Positions 44,002-51,962 of a stretch of DNA of 64,000 nucleotides are shown piece by piece. Position numbers and translations under genes: made by a program. The DNA lies in contig NZ_FNAP01000007.1 in the NCBI RefSeq assembly GCF_900101965.1, positions 168,517 to 232,516 of the forward strand, given 5' to 3'. The notes under the pieces were generated by a model. That model was not told the DNA's origin and made no database searches. It saw nothing but the letters and a program-made list of their open reading frames with translations. Position 1 is the stretch's first letter. Each line of letters starts with the position of its first letter. This DNA is from Rhodospira trueperi (GTDB lineage: Bacteria > Pseudomonadota > Alphaproteobacteria > Rhodospirillales > Rhodospirillaceae).

Positions 44002-46119
44002 ATGACGACGGTGGCAGGTGTGAGGCGGGGCCGGGTGGCGCCGTTGGTGGTGTGCGTTGCCTTGGCTCAGATGATCTGGGGGACGGCCTTGGCGGCCGAG
44101 CCGGCCGAGGATGGTGCCGAAACCAACCCGGCGCCAGCGACGGAACCCATGGTCGGTCCGGTGATCCAACTCCAGCCGGTCACCGTGACCGCCGAAAAGA
44201 TGTCGGGAACGGCGCAGGAAACGCCGATCCCCATGACCGTCATTACCGGCGAGGATCTCGACCGCGCGGCCGCCGTGGACACCAAGGACGTGATCCGCCG
44301 GGTTCCCAACATGTACGCCACCTCGGCGGGCCGACATTCCCCCGTCACCATGATGTCCCTGCGCGGCGTCACGCCCCACATGAAGACGGAGAACCCGGTC
44401 GGCTTTTTCGTTGACGGAGTCCACTCCGGCTTCCCCGACATGGACCTGCTGGACATCGACCGCGTCGAGGTGCTGCGGGGGCCGCAATCGACTCTGTACG
44501 GCCGCAACACCGAGGCCGGCGCGATCAATATCGTGACTCGCGACCCGGAGCCGTACTGGGAAGGGGCCGTTTCCGTCGGCTACGGCAATTACGACACCAA
44601 GACGGTGAGCGGGGTCTCGGGCGGACCGCTGTGGAACAATGACTGGTCCTATCGCGCGGCCCTCCGGTTCCTGGAGTCCGACGGGTATTTCACCCGCGAA
44701 CCGGACGGTATCGACGACGTGGATGACGCCAGCGACCTGAGCGCCCGGGTCAAGCTGCGCTGGGACCCCGAGGGACCGTGGGACGTCATCGCGACCTACA
44801 ATGCGCAACGCTACCGCGACGGCTCGACCAACATCGTGGCTGACCTCGATCTACTGCGGGACGACCCGCATACGGTCACGTCGAACTACATCGGCACGAA
44901 CGATACGACCGTGCACGGCGGGAGCGTCCGGGCCGTTTACGAGGCCCCCTGGTTCACCGTCACCTCGATCTCGGCCTATGCCGACGAAAACAAGACATCG
45001 AGCTACGATGTCGATGCGACGGCCTATGACATCTACAGGCTGGATACGGCCTTGGAGGCGTCCCGTTTCACCCAGGAACTCCGCCTGAGTTCTCCGGAAG
45101 GGGCGTCCGGGCCGCGCTGGGTCGCCGGGCTCTATTACTTCGACCAGACCGACCGCCTGAACATCGACATGGACATGTCGGGTGTTGGCTACGGCGTCCA
45201 GCAGATCCGTACCGAAACGGACACGCGCAACATGGCGGCCTTTGGGCACGTCACGTGGCCGGTGTTCGAGACACTCTCCGTGATCGCAGGGCTTCGGTAC
45301 GACCACGAGAAGAAGGAGGTCGACAACCGCCAGACCTGGACAGCCATGGGCGTGGATTACGACACCAGCCCCGAGTTGACATTTGATGCCTGGCTGCCGA
45401 AGTTGGGCCTGGAATACACGCCCCTGCCAAATGTCATGACGTATTTCACGTATTCCCAAGGATATAAGGCGGGCGGGTTCAACAATCTCGGGGCCGCAGG
45501 CCAGGAAACCTACGACGCGGAATACACGACGAACTATGAGGTCGGCGTTAAAACGAGCTTTTTCGACAGCCGAGTGCAGGCGAACCTGTCCTTGTTCTGG
45601 ATCGACTGGACGGACCAGCAAGTCGAAAAGCTCATTCTCACACAGTCCAACCTGACGAACGCGGGAAAGAGTGTCAGTCGGGGCGTCGAGTTCGAGGCGG
45701 CTTGGCAAGCCACCGACGGCCTTCGGTTCACCGGCAGTGTCGGGTGGAATGATGCCCATTTCATCGAGTATACGGACGGCGTCGACGACTATTCCGGCAA
45801 TCGTCCGCCAAATGCGCCCATATACACGTACAGCATCGGCGCCGACTATGCGTTTAAAAACGGTTTGTATGCTCATGTTGACTGGTTGGGAATGGGAGGG
45901 CTGTATTACGATTCCGCCAACACCCAGAAGGAAGACCATTACGGCATCTTGAACGCCAAAGCCGGCTACGACATCGAGAACCTTGAGGTGGCCTTCTGGG
46001 TTAAGAATGCCCTCGATGAAGCCTACGCGACCCGCGCATTCGATATGGGCGAAGGCACGTACGGCGGCATTGCCGGCGATCCCCGCACCTTCGGCATGAC
46101 CGTGACTGCCCGGTGGTGA
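44002..46119 (+). CDS. TonB-dependent receptor 3
   Basis: A 705-residue outer-membrane receptor: signal peptide about 1-32, TonB-box-like IQLQPVTVTAEK, plug with MMSLRGVTPH, VGFFVDGVHSGF and VEVLRGPQSTLYGRNTEAGAINIVT, barrel ending PRTFGMTVTARW with C-terminal Trp. Its sequence is related to receptor 2 in the plug but clearly diverged, so it probably takes another ligand. GGGGGA precedes the ATG. The MFS permease copy 2 follows within 12 bp, repeating the receptor-MFS-methyltransferase order of module 1. Confidence 0.92.
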   Translation: MTTVAGVRRGRVAPLVVCVALAQMIWGTALAAEPAEDGAETNPAPATEPMVGPVIQLQPVTVTAEKMSGTAQETPIPMTVITGEDLDRAAAVDTKDVIRRVPNMYATSAGRHSPVTMMSLRGVTPHMKTENPVGFFVDGVHSGFPDMDLLDIDRVEVLRGPQSTLYGRNTEAGAINIVTRDPEPYWEGAVSVGYGNYDTKTVSGVSGGPLWNNDWSYRAALRFLESDGYFTREPDGIDDVDDASDLSARVKLRWDPEGPWDVIATYNAQRYRDGSTNIVADLDLLRDDPHTVTSNYIGTNDTTVHGGSVRAVYEAPWFTVTSISAYADENKTSSYDVDATAYDIYRLDTALEASRFTQELRLSSPEGASGPRWVAGLYYFDQTDRLNIDMDMSGVGYGVQQIRTETDTRNMAAFGHVTWPVFETLSVIAGLRYDHEKKEVDNRQTWTAMGVDYDTSPELTFDAWLPKLGLEYTPLPNVMTYFTYSQGYKAGGFNNLGAAGQETYDAEYTTNYEVGVKTSFFDSRVQANLSLFWIDWTDQQVEKLILTQSNLTNAGKSVSRGVEFEAAWQATDGLRFTGSVGWNDAHFIEYTDGVDDYSGNRPPNAPIYTYSIGADYAFKNGLYAHVDWLGMGGLYYDSANTQKEDHYGILNAKAGYDIENLEVAFWVKNALDEAYATRAFDMGEGTYGGIAGDPRTFGMTVTARW

Positions 46120-46130
46120 CGGTGCCTGGG

Positions 46131-47459
46131 ATGCGGCGGGACTCCCGGGGCACGGCGGAGGTCGGCGCCAGGGGGCGGGCGGACCCGGATACGGGGCTGC
46201 TGGGGGTCATCGGCGCGCTGTACTTGGCCCAGGGAATCTCCTTCGGGCTGGTGACCGAGGCCCTGCCGACCCTGCTCCGCGCCGGAGGTGTGTCGCTGGA
46301 CCTGGTGGCCCTGGTGCCCCTGGCTACCCTGCCCTGGATGGTCAAGGTGTTCTGGGCTCCGGTGGTGGACAATCGTGGTTCCCGGCGCTTCGGTCGGCGG
46401 CGCGGCTGGATTCTGCCGACGCAGGGCCTGTTGGTCGTCGCCCTGCTGGCGGTGGCCGCCATGCCGATCAATGCCCAGGGGGCCGTCGCCATCATCGCGC
46501 TGCTGGCCGTGGCCTCGCTGGCCGCCTGCACCCAGGACATCGCGACCGATGGACTGGCCGCCGAGCGTCTGGGCCGGCCCCGCATGGCGCTGGCCAACAG
46601 CCTTCAAGTGGGCGGCATGGTGGGCGGGCTGCTGATGGGGGGCGCCGGCATGATGGTGCTGTCCGACTGGATCGGCGCGGCCGCCGGCCTGTCGGTCATG
46701 GCGGGCCTGATCGCGCTGACCGCGGTGCCGGTGCTGGTGTGGCGCGAACCGCCACCGCCGGTCGAACGGGAGGCCGGTTCCGCGCGTCTCCGGACCTTTT
46801 TTCGAAGCCGCCGGGGATGGGCGCTGGCCGCGATTGCCCTTGTGTTCGCCAACGGTCACGCGGTCAGCACCGCCTTGGCGCGGCTGTTCCTGGTGGATCA
46901 GGACTGGGCCCTGGCGCGGATCGGCCTTGTGATCGGATCCGGCACCGCAGTGGCCATCTTGCTGGGCGCCGCCATGGCCGGCCCCCTGGTCCGGGCCATT
47001 GGCGCGGTCCCAACGGCCGTGGCCGGGCTCACGGTTTCGATGATCGGCCCTGCGGTGTGGTTTCTGGCGGCCGACGGTGCCGGGCCGGTGCCGACCTGGC
47101 TGGCCGGCGCGGCCACGCTGGGCGGGGGCCTCGGCGAGGGCCTGAGTTCCGTCGCCGTGTTCACGCTGGCGTTCCGCTTCGCCCATGACGGCCGGCAGGC
47201 CGGAACCGACATAACCATGGTCCAGTGCCTGCACGGTGTGGGCGGCATGGTCATGGTCGGGCTGACCACGGCCCTGGTGGCCCGCTCGGGCTACGCCTGG
47301 GGCTTCGGCGTCGCGCTCGGCTGTGCCCTTCTGGCCGCCGCCGTGCTTCTGTCCACGCGGCGCACCTGCGAGCCTGATCGGTTTTCGTTGTCCCCCCCTG
47401 TCATTGACGAGGCCCTTGATGAACACGCTCTCCCGCAGTCCCATGGATCGTCTGGTTGA
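46131..47459 (+). CDS. RhtX/FptX-type MFS siderophore permease, copy 2
   Basis: A 442-residue 12-span permease very similar to copy 1 (same LGVIGALYLAQGISFGLVTEALPTLLRAGG start, RRRGWILPTQ loop and ACTQDIATDGLAAERLGRPRMALANSLQVGG). Several DNA stretches are identical between copies, for example over the FAHDGRQAGTDITMVQCLHG region. Start taken at ATG; GTG codons overlapping the receptor stop are alternatives. Compared with copy 1 it has about 14 extra N-terminal residues. Confidence 0.9.
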   Translation: MRRDSRGTAEVGARGRADPDTGLLGVIGALYLAQGISFGLVTEALPTLLRAGGVSLDLVALVPLATLPWMVKVFWAPVVDNRGSRRFGRRRGWILPTQGLLVVALLAVAAMPINAQGAVAIIALLAVASLAACTQDIATDGLAAERLGRPRMALANSLQVGGMVGGLLMGGAGMMVLSDWIGAAAGLSVMAGLIALTAVPVLVWREPPPPVEREAGSARLRTFFRSRRGWALAAIALVFANGHAVSTALARLFLVDQDWALARIGLVIGSGTAVAILLGAAMAGPLVRAIGAVPTAVAGLTVSMIGPAVWFLAADGAGPVPTWLAGAATLGGGLGEGLSSVAVFTLAFRFAHDGRQAGTDITMVQCLHGVGGMVMVGLTTALVARSGYAWGFGVALGCALLAAAVLLSTRRTCEPDRFSLSPPVIDEALDEHALPQSHGSSG

Positions 47460-48081
47460 CGCCATCGCTCGGCGTCCGAACGGCCCCATCGGTCGCGCGC
47501 TGTACCGCCGACCGGTGGGCCACGTGTCCGGCTTCCGCAAGGCGCTGGAGATGGTCCCGGTCACGGAGACGGACCGCATCCTGGACGTGGGCTGCGGCGG
47601 CGGGATGTTCCTGGAAATGGCCCTGTCCCAAGGCTGCCGCGCGGCCGGGCTCGACCACAGCGTGGACATGGTGGCGGACACGCGGACCCGGAACGCCCGG
47701 GCCGCGACCGAGGGGCGCCTGGAGGTGGTGCAGGGCGACGCGGCGGCGCTGCCGTTTCCGGATAGCGCGTTCAACGCCGTCTTCTGCCTGAACGCGTTCT
47801 TCTTCTTCCCGGAACCGGCCGCGGCTATCGCCGAGATGGCGCGCGTTCTGGCCCCCGGTGGGCGCGTGGCCATCATCACCGCGCCGCCGACGTCCTCGCG
47901 CTGGATCCACCGGCTTTTCGGACCCATCGCCCGGCGGATGCGGTTCGACGCGCCGGAGGCCCTGGCGCACTGGGCCGAGGAGGCCGGCTTGGATCCCGGC
48001 GCCGTTCGTGCGCCCGATGCGGCGAGCATGCTGTTCGTGGCAGGCAAGCCGACCGCTCGTGACCAGAGCCCGACCCCTTGA
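47419..48081 (+). CDS. Class I SAM-dependent methyltransferase, copy 2 (siderophore module)
   Basis: A 220-residue methyltransferase with the same layout as copy 1 (ILDVGCGGGMFLEMAL, AGLDHSVDMV, VVQGDAAALPFPDSAFNAVFCLNAFFFFPEP). GACGAGG precedes the ATG, and the gene overlaps the permease end by 41 bases. Both copies end in the same sequence at the DNA level. The tonB gene is convergent, with 16 bp between stops. Confidence 0.85.
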   Translation: MNTLSRSPMDRLVDAIARRPNGPIGRALYRRPVGHVSGFRKALEMVPVTETDRILDVGCGGGMFLEMALSQGCRAAGLDHSVDMVADTRTRNARAATEGRLEVVQGDAAALPFPDSAFNAVFCLNAFFFFPEPAAAIAEMARVLAPGGRVAIITAPPTSSRWIHRLFGPIARRMRFDAPEALAHWAEEAGLDPGAVRAPDAASMLFVAGKPTARDQSPTP

Positions 48082-48214
48082 TGGAAAAGCGTCTGCCCTA
48101 TCGCAATTCGAAGCGGATGGGCACGACCAGTTCCAGCCGCCTGTCGGAAATGGAGGCGGGCATGGCCGGTAGCGGCTGTGCCCGCGCGATCAGGTCCAGC
48201 ACCGCCTCGTCCAG
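47971..48214 (+). repeat. Near-identical 244-bp tract, copy 2
   Basis: Partner of 42235-42478, covering the end of methyltransferase copy 2 and the last codons of tonB on the opposite strand. Only three visible differences; one of them removes the tonB stop codon in copy 1. Confidence 0.9.
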
Positions 48215-48985
48215 CATCGCATGGCCCGAACTGCGCTCCAGGCGGTGCAACAGAACCCGCCCGCTCCGGTCCATCACGAAATAGAGCAGCGCGGTGCCCT
48301 CCATCCGCCGCCGCTGGGCACGCCGGGGATAGGTCTTGTGGCGTTCCAGCCAAGCGCGCAGACGGCCGACGTAACTGTCCCGGGCTGCGGGGTCGCCACC
48401 CCCCGGTTGCACGGCGGGCACCGCAGCGGCCGTGGTGATCGGGCCCGGGGCGGGGGCCGGTGACGCGGCCGGAGCAGAGGCAGCCGCCCGGGGCTGCGCC
48501 TGGGCCACGCGCACGGGGCGCGGCCGTTCGGGCGCGGCCGGGCGGACGGGCGGAGGCGGCGGCGTGTCCAACACCTCCGGTTCGGGTTCCGGCTCTGGCT
48601 CGGGCTCGGGTTCCGGTTCTGGCTCGGGTTCGGGCTCGGGTTCTGGTTCTGGCTCGGGTTCCGGCTCGGGCTCGGGTTCGGGTTCCGGTTCCGGTTCTGG
48701 CTCAGGTTCCGGTTCTGGCTCAGGTTCCGGTTCCGGTTCTGGCTCAGGTTCCGGTTCTGGCTCTGGCTCGGGTTCAGGTTCCATGGGAGCCTCGGGCTGC
48801 GGGTCCGCCTCCGGCTGCGGATCGACCACCCCACCGGCCGGCCCGAGAGCGACGGTCAGCCCGCCCGGTCCGGGCAACCCGGTGTCCGGGAGCGGCGCTG
48901 GACGCGCCAGCACGGCGAGCGCGCCCGCATGCACCGCCGCCGCCGCCGAGAGGGCCACAAACCAATGTCGCCGCCGGATCTCCAT
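48098..48985 (-). CDS. tonB: TonB energy-transducing protein with 34 Glu-Pro repeats
   Basis: A 295-residue TonB. Its single N-terminal anchor is about 8-27 ([19 protein letters not shown]). A proline-rich spacer contains 34 consecutive EP dipeptides (residues 69-136), encoded by degenerate GAACC/GAGCC hexamers. The C-terminal TonB domain is about 195-295 ([29 protein letters not shown] ... [19 protein letters not shown]). The EP tract should form a stiff rod spanning the periplasm. Last gene of exbB-exbD-exbD-tonB; its ATG overlaps the exbD stop. It is the only intact tonB here and probably serves all four receptors. Confidence 0.93.
   Translation of the reverse strand: MEIRRRHWFVALSAAAAVHAGALAVLARPAPLPDTGLPGPGGLTVALGPAGGVVDPQPEADPQPEAPMEPEPEPEPEPEPEPEPEPEPEPEPEPEPEPEPEPEPEPEPEPEPEPEPEPEPEPEPEPEPEPEPEPEPEVLDTPPPPPVRPAAPERPRPVRVAQAQPRAAASAPAASPAPAPGPITTAAAVPAVQPGGGDPAARDSYVGRLRAWLERHKTYPRRAQRRRMEGTALLYFVMDRSGRVLLHRLERSSGHAMLDEAVLDLIARAQPLPAMPASISDRRLELVVPIRFELR
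48579..48782. repeat. Hexanucleotide repeat array inside tonB (34 units)
   Basis: Thirty-four contiguous 6-base units of the form GG(C/T)TC(N) on the plus strand, encoding (EP)34 on the minus strand. The third-base variation within units suggests an old but expandable array. In-frame change in unit number would lengthen or shorten the TonB spacer without breaking the gene. Confidence 0.95.
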
Positions 48986-49389
48986 CAGGCCTCATCCCGG
49001 ACGGTCAGCAGAAACAGCCTGTTCACGCCCAAGGCACGCAGACGCTCCATGACCGCCACCACCTCTGTGGCATCGGCGTGCCCGTCCGCCTTCAGCCGCA
49101 CCCGCACGCCTTCGGTTGCGTCCAGACGGGCCGACAGCATCGCCTCGAACGCGGCGTCCGCCGCCGGGACTCCGTCCAGCGCCAGCCGGCCGTCGGCGCT
49201 CACCAAGACGACGATCTCCTGCGGGTCATCCTCGCCAGTGCTGGCCGACCGGGGTGGAGTGATGTCGAACGGATCAATCGCCGACAGGCTGCCGGCCAGC
49301 ATGAAGAAGATCAGCAGCAGGAAGACCACGTTGATCAGCGGCAGAATGCGCTCGTCATCGCTGGTCTGGCGGGGTGGTTCGAAATGCAT
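48985..49389 (-). CDS. exbD: ExbD-like protein 1 with Asn in place of the membrane Asp
   Basis: A 134-residue ExbD/TolR protein: cytoplasmic N-terminus, one membrane helix ([19 protein letters not shown], about 16-34) and a periplasmic domain ending in [21 protein letters not shown]. The proton-carrying Asp of ExbD (D25 in E. coli, in FIDV) is replaced by Asn (LINV). A GTG start overlapping the upstream stop is possible, but the ATG three codons later has GGAGGA at proper spacing. It probably works as a mixed dimer with ExbD 2, which keeps the Asp. Confidence 0.85.
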   Translation of the reverse strand: MHFEPPRQTSDDERILPLINVVFLLLIFFMLAGSLSAIDPFDITPPRSASTGEDDPQEIVVLVSADGRLALDGVPAADAAFEAMLSARLDATEGVRVRLKADGHADATEVVAVMERLRALGVNRLFLLTVRDEA

Positions 49390-49394
49390 CGCGG

Positions 49395-49850
49395 TCACTC
49401 CTCCGCTGCGGCAGCGCCGGGCCGCGACAGGGCCATCGCGGACACGCCAAGGGCGGCCAGACGGTCCAGCACTGTGACGGCCCGCTGCAGGGACACGCCC
49501 GGCGCCGGGCGGACCAGAACCCGCTGGTCCGGCGTTTCCTCCAGACGCGTCGTCACCAATCGAGCGATCTCCTCCAGGGTGGCCGCCTGGCCGTCCAGGC
49601 GAAGACCATGCGTGCCCACGTCGATCCGCAGCGTTCTGGAGTCGTCCGAGGTCATCGCCGCCGGGGCCGCGCGGCGCGGCGTGTCCAGCCCGATGACCCG
49701 CCAGTCCAGGAAGCTGGTGGCCAGCATGAAGAACACCAACAGGATGAACACCACGTCGATCAGCGGCGTCAGGCTAACCAACGGCCGGCGGCGGACTGGT
49801 GCGCGCAGGGCCTCAAGCCCCGAGGGCCGCGAGGCGACGGGACCCGTCAT
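49395..49850 (-). CDS. exbD: ExbD-like protein 2 (Asp present)
   Basis: A 151-residue ExbD/TolR protein. The membrane helix about 27-45 contains SLTPLIDVVFILLVFFM with the conserved Asp of the proton path. The periplasmic domain ends QRAVTVLDRLAALGVSAMALSRPG. AGGAG lies 8 bases before the ATG. It overlaps exbB by 38 bases and precedes ExbD 1 by five bases. Confidence 0.9.
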   Translation of the reverse strand: MTGPVASRPSGLEALRAPVRRRPLVSLTPLIDVVFILLVFFMLATSFLDWRVIGLDTPRRAAPAAMTSDDSRTLRIDVGTHGLRLDGQAATLEEIARLVTTRLEETPDQRVLVRPAPGVSLQRAVTVLDRLAALGVSAMALSRPGAAAAEE

Positions 49851-50943
49851 GGCTCGGCTCCTGGTGAGGGCGCCGGTGCTCGCCCGGGGCATCGTGGGAC
49901 AGATCCTCGGTGAACACGCGCGTGACGATGGTGTCCATCTCGTGCGCCACTTGGTCGACCCGCCGTTCCATCCAGTTGAGGATTGCCACCACGGGAATGG
50001 CCACGGCCAAGCCCACGGCGGTGGTCAGCAGGGCTTCCCAGATGCCGCCTGACAGGATGGCCGGGTTGACCTGATTGCCGGCCGCCTCCAGTTGGCGGAA
50101 CGCCTCGATCATCCCCAGCACGGTGCCAAACAGCCCCAGCAGCGGCGCCAGGGAGCCGATGACCTCCAGTGCCCGGAACCAGCTCCGCAGGGTGTGCAGG
50201 GCCTCGGCGCCGGTGCGCAGCACCTCCTCACGCACCTTGGCCTCGGGCAGGCCACGGATCTGGCCGCGGATGGCGCGGGCCAGGGCCTGGGCCACCGGAC
50301 TGCGGCAGCGGCCGGCGATCGCGATGGCCTCGGTCGCGCGGCCGACCGTGTAAAGGGCCAAGGCATCGCGGGCGACCCGCGTCTGCCCCAACCGCGCGGT
50401 GCGGAACTGCCACAGCTTCAGCAGCACGATGGCCACCGCCACCACCGACATGCCCAGCAGGATCAGGACCACGGGGCCGCCATCGGCAAGCATCTTCAGG
50501 GCCTGGGCGACGGGCTCGGGCAGCGGCACGCCCAGAAGGGTCGGGTCCGCCGCAGGCGCTGGATCGGCCAGCGCCGTCGGGAAGCCCGGATCCTCCGCGC
50601 CCGTCAGACCGTCGCCGGTCGGCGTGGTGGCCTGGACCGGAGCCTCCGCGTCCGCCAGCCCGTCGCTGGTCGGCGTGGTGGCCTGGATCGGATCCTCCGC
50701 GCCCGTCAGACCGTCGCCGGTCGGCGTGGTGGCCTGGACCGGATCCTCCGCGCCCGCCAGCCCGTCGCCGGTCGGCGTGGTGGCCTGGACCGGATCCTCC
50801 GCGTTCGCCAGCCCGTCGCCGGTCGGCGTGTTGGCCCGGACCGGGTCGTCGGCGGCGGGACCGGCGGTCGGCGGGGCTGTCCGCCCGGCCGCGTCGGGGC
50901 CGTCTGCGGCCAGGCCGGTCGTGGACACATCCTGTTCGTTCAT
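49813..50943 (-). CDS. exbB: ExbB proton-channel protein with a repeat-rich N-terminal extension
   Basis: A 376-residue MotA/TolQ/ExbB protein. Residues about 35-125 hold five copies of a 17-residue unit (PVQATTPTGDGLAGAED-like), with no signal peptide before them. TM1 follows at about 150-175 (LADGGPVVLILLGMSVVAVAIVLL), and the TM2-TM3 block is LEVIGSLAPLLGLFGTVLGMIEAF and ILSGGIWEALLTTAVGLAVAIPVV. ExbB with ExbD turns proton flow into force on TonB. It is the first gene of the energising operon, 113 bp behind a Fur-type box. The extension would lie in the periplasm if TM1 has the normal orientation. Confidence 0.92.
   Translation of the reverse strand: MNEQDVSTTGLAADGPDAAGRTAPPTAGPAADDPVRANTPTGDGLANAEDPVQATTPTGDGLAGAEDPVQATTPTGDGLTGAEDPIQATTPTSDGLADAEAPVQATTPTGDGLTGAEDPGFPTALADPAPAADPTLLGVPLPEPVAQALKMLADGGPVVLILLGMSVVAVAIVLLKLWQFRTARLGQTRVARDALALYTVGRATEAIAIAGRCRSPVAQALARAIRGQIRGLPEAKVREEVLRTGAEALHTLRSWFRALEVIGSLAPLLGLFGTVLGMIEAFRQLEAAGNQVNPAILSGGIWEALLTTAVGLAVAIPVVAILNWMERRVDQVAHEMDTIVTRVFTEDLSHDAPGEHRRPHQEPSHDGSRRLAALGA
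50588..50842. repeat. 51-bp tandem repeat inside exbB (5 units)
   Basis: Five contiguous 51-bp units starting at 50588, 50639, 50690, 50741 and 50792, each encoding a 17-residue unit of the ExbB extension. Unit 1 and unit 3 are almost identical, which suggests recent slippage or recombination. Confidence 0.95.
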
Positions 50944-51055
50944 CGTGGCGGTTCCGTGCGGTGGTGAGCGTTCCATGCGATTGTCGGCATAAGTCCGACA
51001 GGGGCATCCGGCAGACCGCAGCCGGGCCCAGGCGGTATCGTCGGCGCATTGTCTA

Positions 51056-51070
51056 TGCGAATGATCCGCA
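51056..51070. promoter_or_regulatory. Fur-type iron box before exbB
   Basis: TGCGAATGATCCGCA is the best match here to a TGCGAATnATTCGCA palindrome, 113 bp upstream of the exbB start. It should make the energising operon iron-repressed. Confidence 0.75.
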
Positions 51071-51158
51071 ATCACACCATGTTCCCTGGGGACATTCAAG
51101 GGAATTCTAGCGGACTCATGGTCCCTCGGATCCGAAAAGCCCGTGCGGCCGTCACGGG

Positions 51159-51238
51159 CGCTCGGCCGCCAGCCCATCGATGGCGATGTCCTGGGTACAG
51201 GCGGCGAGGCAGGTCACTCCCAGCAGGCCGACGATGGT
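51159..51238 (-). pseudogene. Fragment of a third RhtX/FptX-type permease
   Basis: On the minus strand this encodes about 27 residues, TIVGLLGVTCLAACTQDIAIDGLAAERP, matching the middle of both MFS permeases (TIVGLLGVACLAACTQDIATDGLAAERL in copy 1). Nothing of the rest is found on either side. It is a leftover of another permease copy, in inverted orientation. From 51239 to 51962 no intact gene is present. Confidence 0.85.
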
Positions 51239-51484
51239 CTGGCTTTCCGGGGGCAAGAGGTCGGACATGGGGCTGCCCGCGTTGTGGAAGAGCCCCACAA
51301 AAGAGAGCGGTGTCGCTTGGTGCGCCCAGAAGGCGCGTGCTTCGGGAGTCGGCCAAGACGCCAAGCCGCACAAATTCTGCCGCTTCACAATCTAATCAGG
51401 TTTGATCGACTCTATGGCGACACAGCAGTTCTCATTTTGGCCGTGCGGCCTCCGAAGTGAACGGCTGGGAGCCCCAGGCGCGAA

Positions 51485-51594
51485 CCGGACTCCCTTCCCT
51501 GGAAAGGGGAGGGCTGGGGTGGGGTTGATATCGGCAACACGCGGGGTTGGAGATGCAAGCACTGCCCGCGCGAAAACCAACTCGCCCCCCTCCC
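51485..51594 (-). repeat. Long-range dispersed repeat, copy 2
   Basis: Inverted relative to 5393-5500: it begins CCGGACTCCCTTCCCTGG, continues AGGGCTGGGGTGGGGTTGA and ends CCAACTCGCCCCCCTCCC. The outer about 45 and 20 bp correspond closely to copy 1; the centre differs. It lies in the non-coding stretch before AraC 4. Confidence 0.7.
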
Positions 51595-51929
51595 GACCTC
51601 CCCCCGACGGGGGCAGGAGAATCGGTCGGCACCGCCCGCAACCGGTGTTCTGCCCTCATCCTGAGACCTGCTGATGGCGACAGGGCGGAATTGACTGAGT
51701 TGCGAGTGATTGGCAATATCATGAAATGTGTTCCCGAGGGCGGACCAAGCCGTCCAACCCCGAAGAGGCCGCCGCATGACCGGAACCCCAGCCCAGGGTT
51801 CGGCGCATAGGTCGTTTTCGGTGCAAGAGACGCATGGGCTGCCGGGCGGGCAGGGGGCGGGGGCGCCCCGCCGTCCGGTGAACCCCGGAAAAACGCGTGT
51901 ACGACTGGTCGGGCGGTATGATACCCCTA

Positions 51930-51956
51930 TTCTGCGTCTGATACTTAATCGCAGAA
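51930..51956. promoter_or_regulatory. Inverted repeat directly before AraC 4
   Basis: TTCTGCG / CGCAGAA, perfect 7-bp arms separated by 13 bases, ending six bases before the AraC 4 start. The inner part TGATACTTAATCGCA partly resembles the iron box. It may be an operator or a leader hairpin that covers the start; no normal ribosome-binding site is seen. Confidence 0.4.
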
Positions 51957-51962
51957 ACGATC

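Noticed and set aside
48432..49052. Plus-strand open frame with long Gly-Ser repeats over tonB
   Set aside because: The GS repeat is the complement of the Glu-Pro codons of tonB. TonB has a proper anchor, C-terminal domain and operon context; the Gly-Ser frame has none.
50588..50842. Possible CRISPR array
   Set aside because: The 51-bp units are contiguous, without spacers, and lie in frame in exbB.
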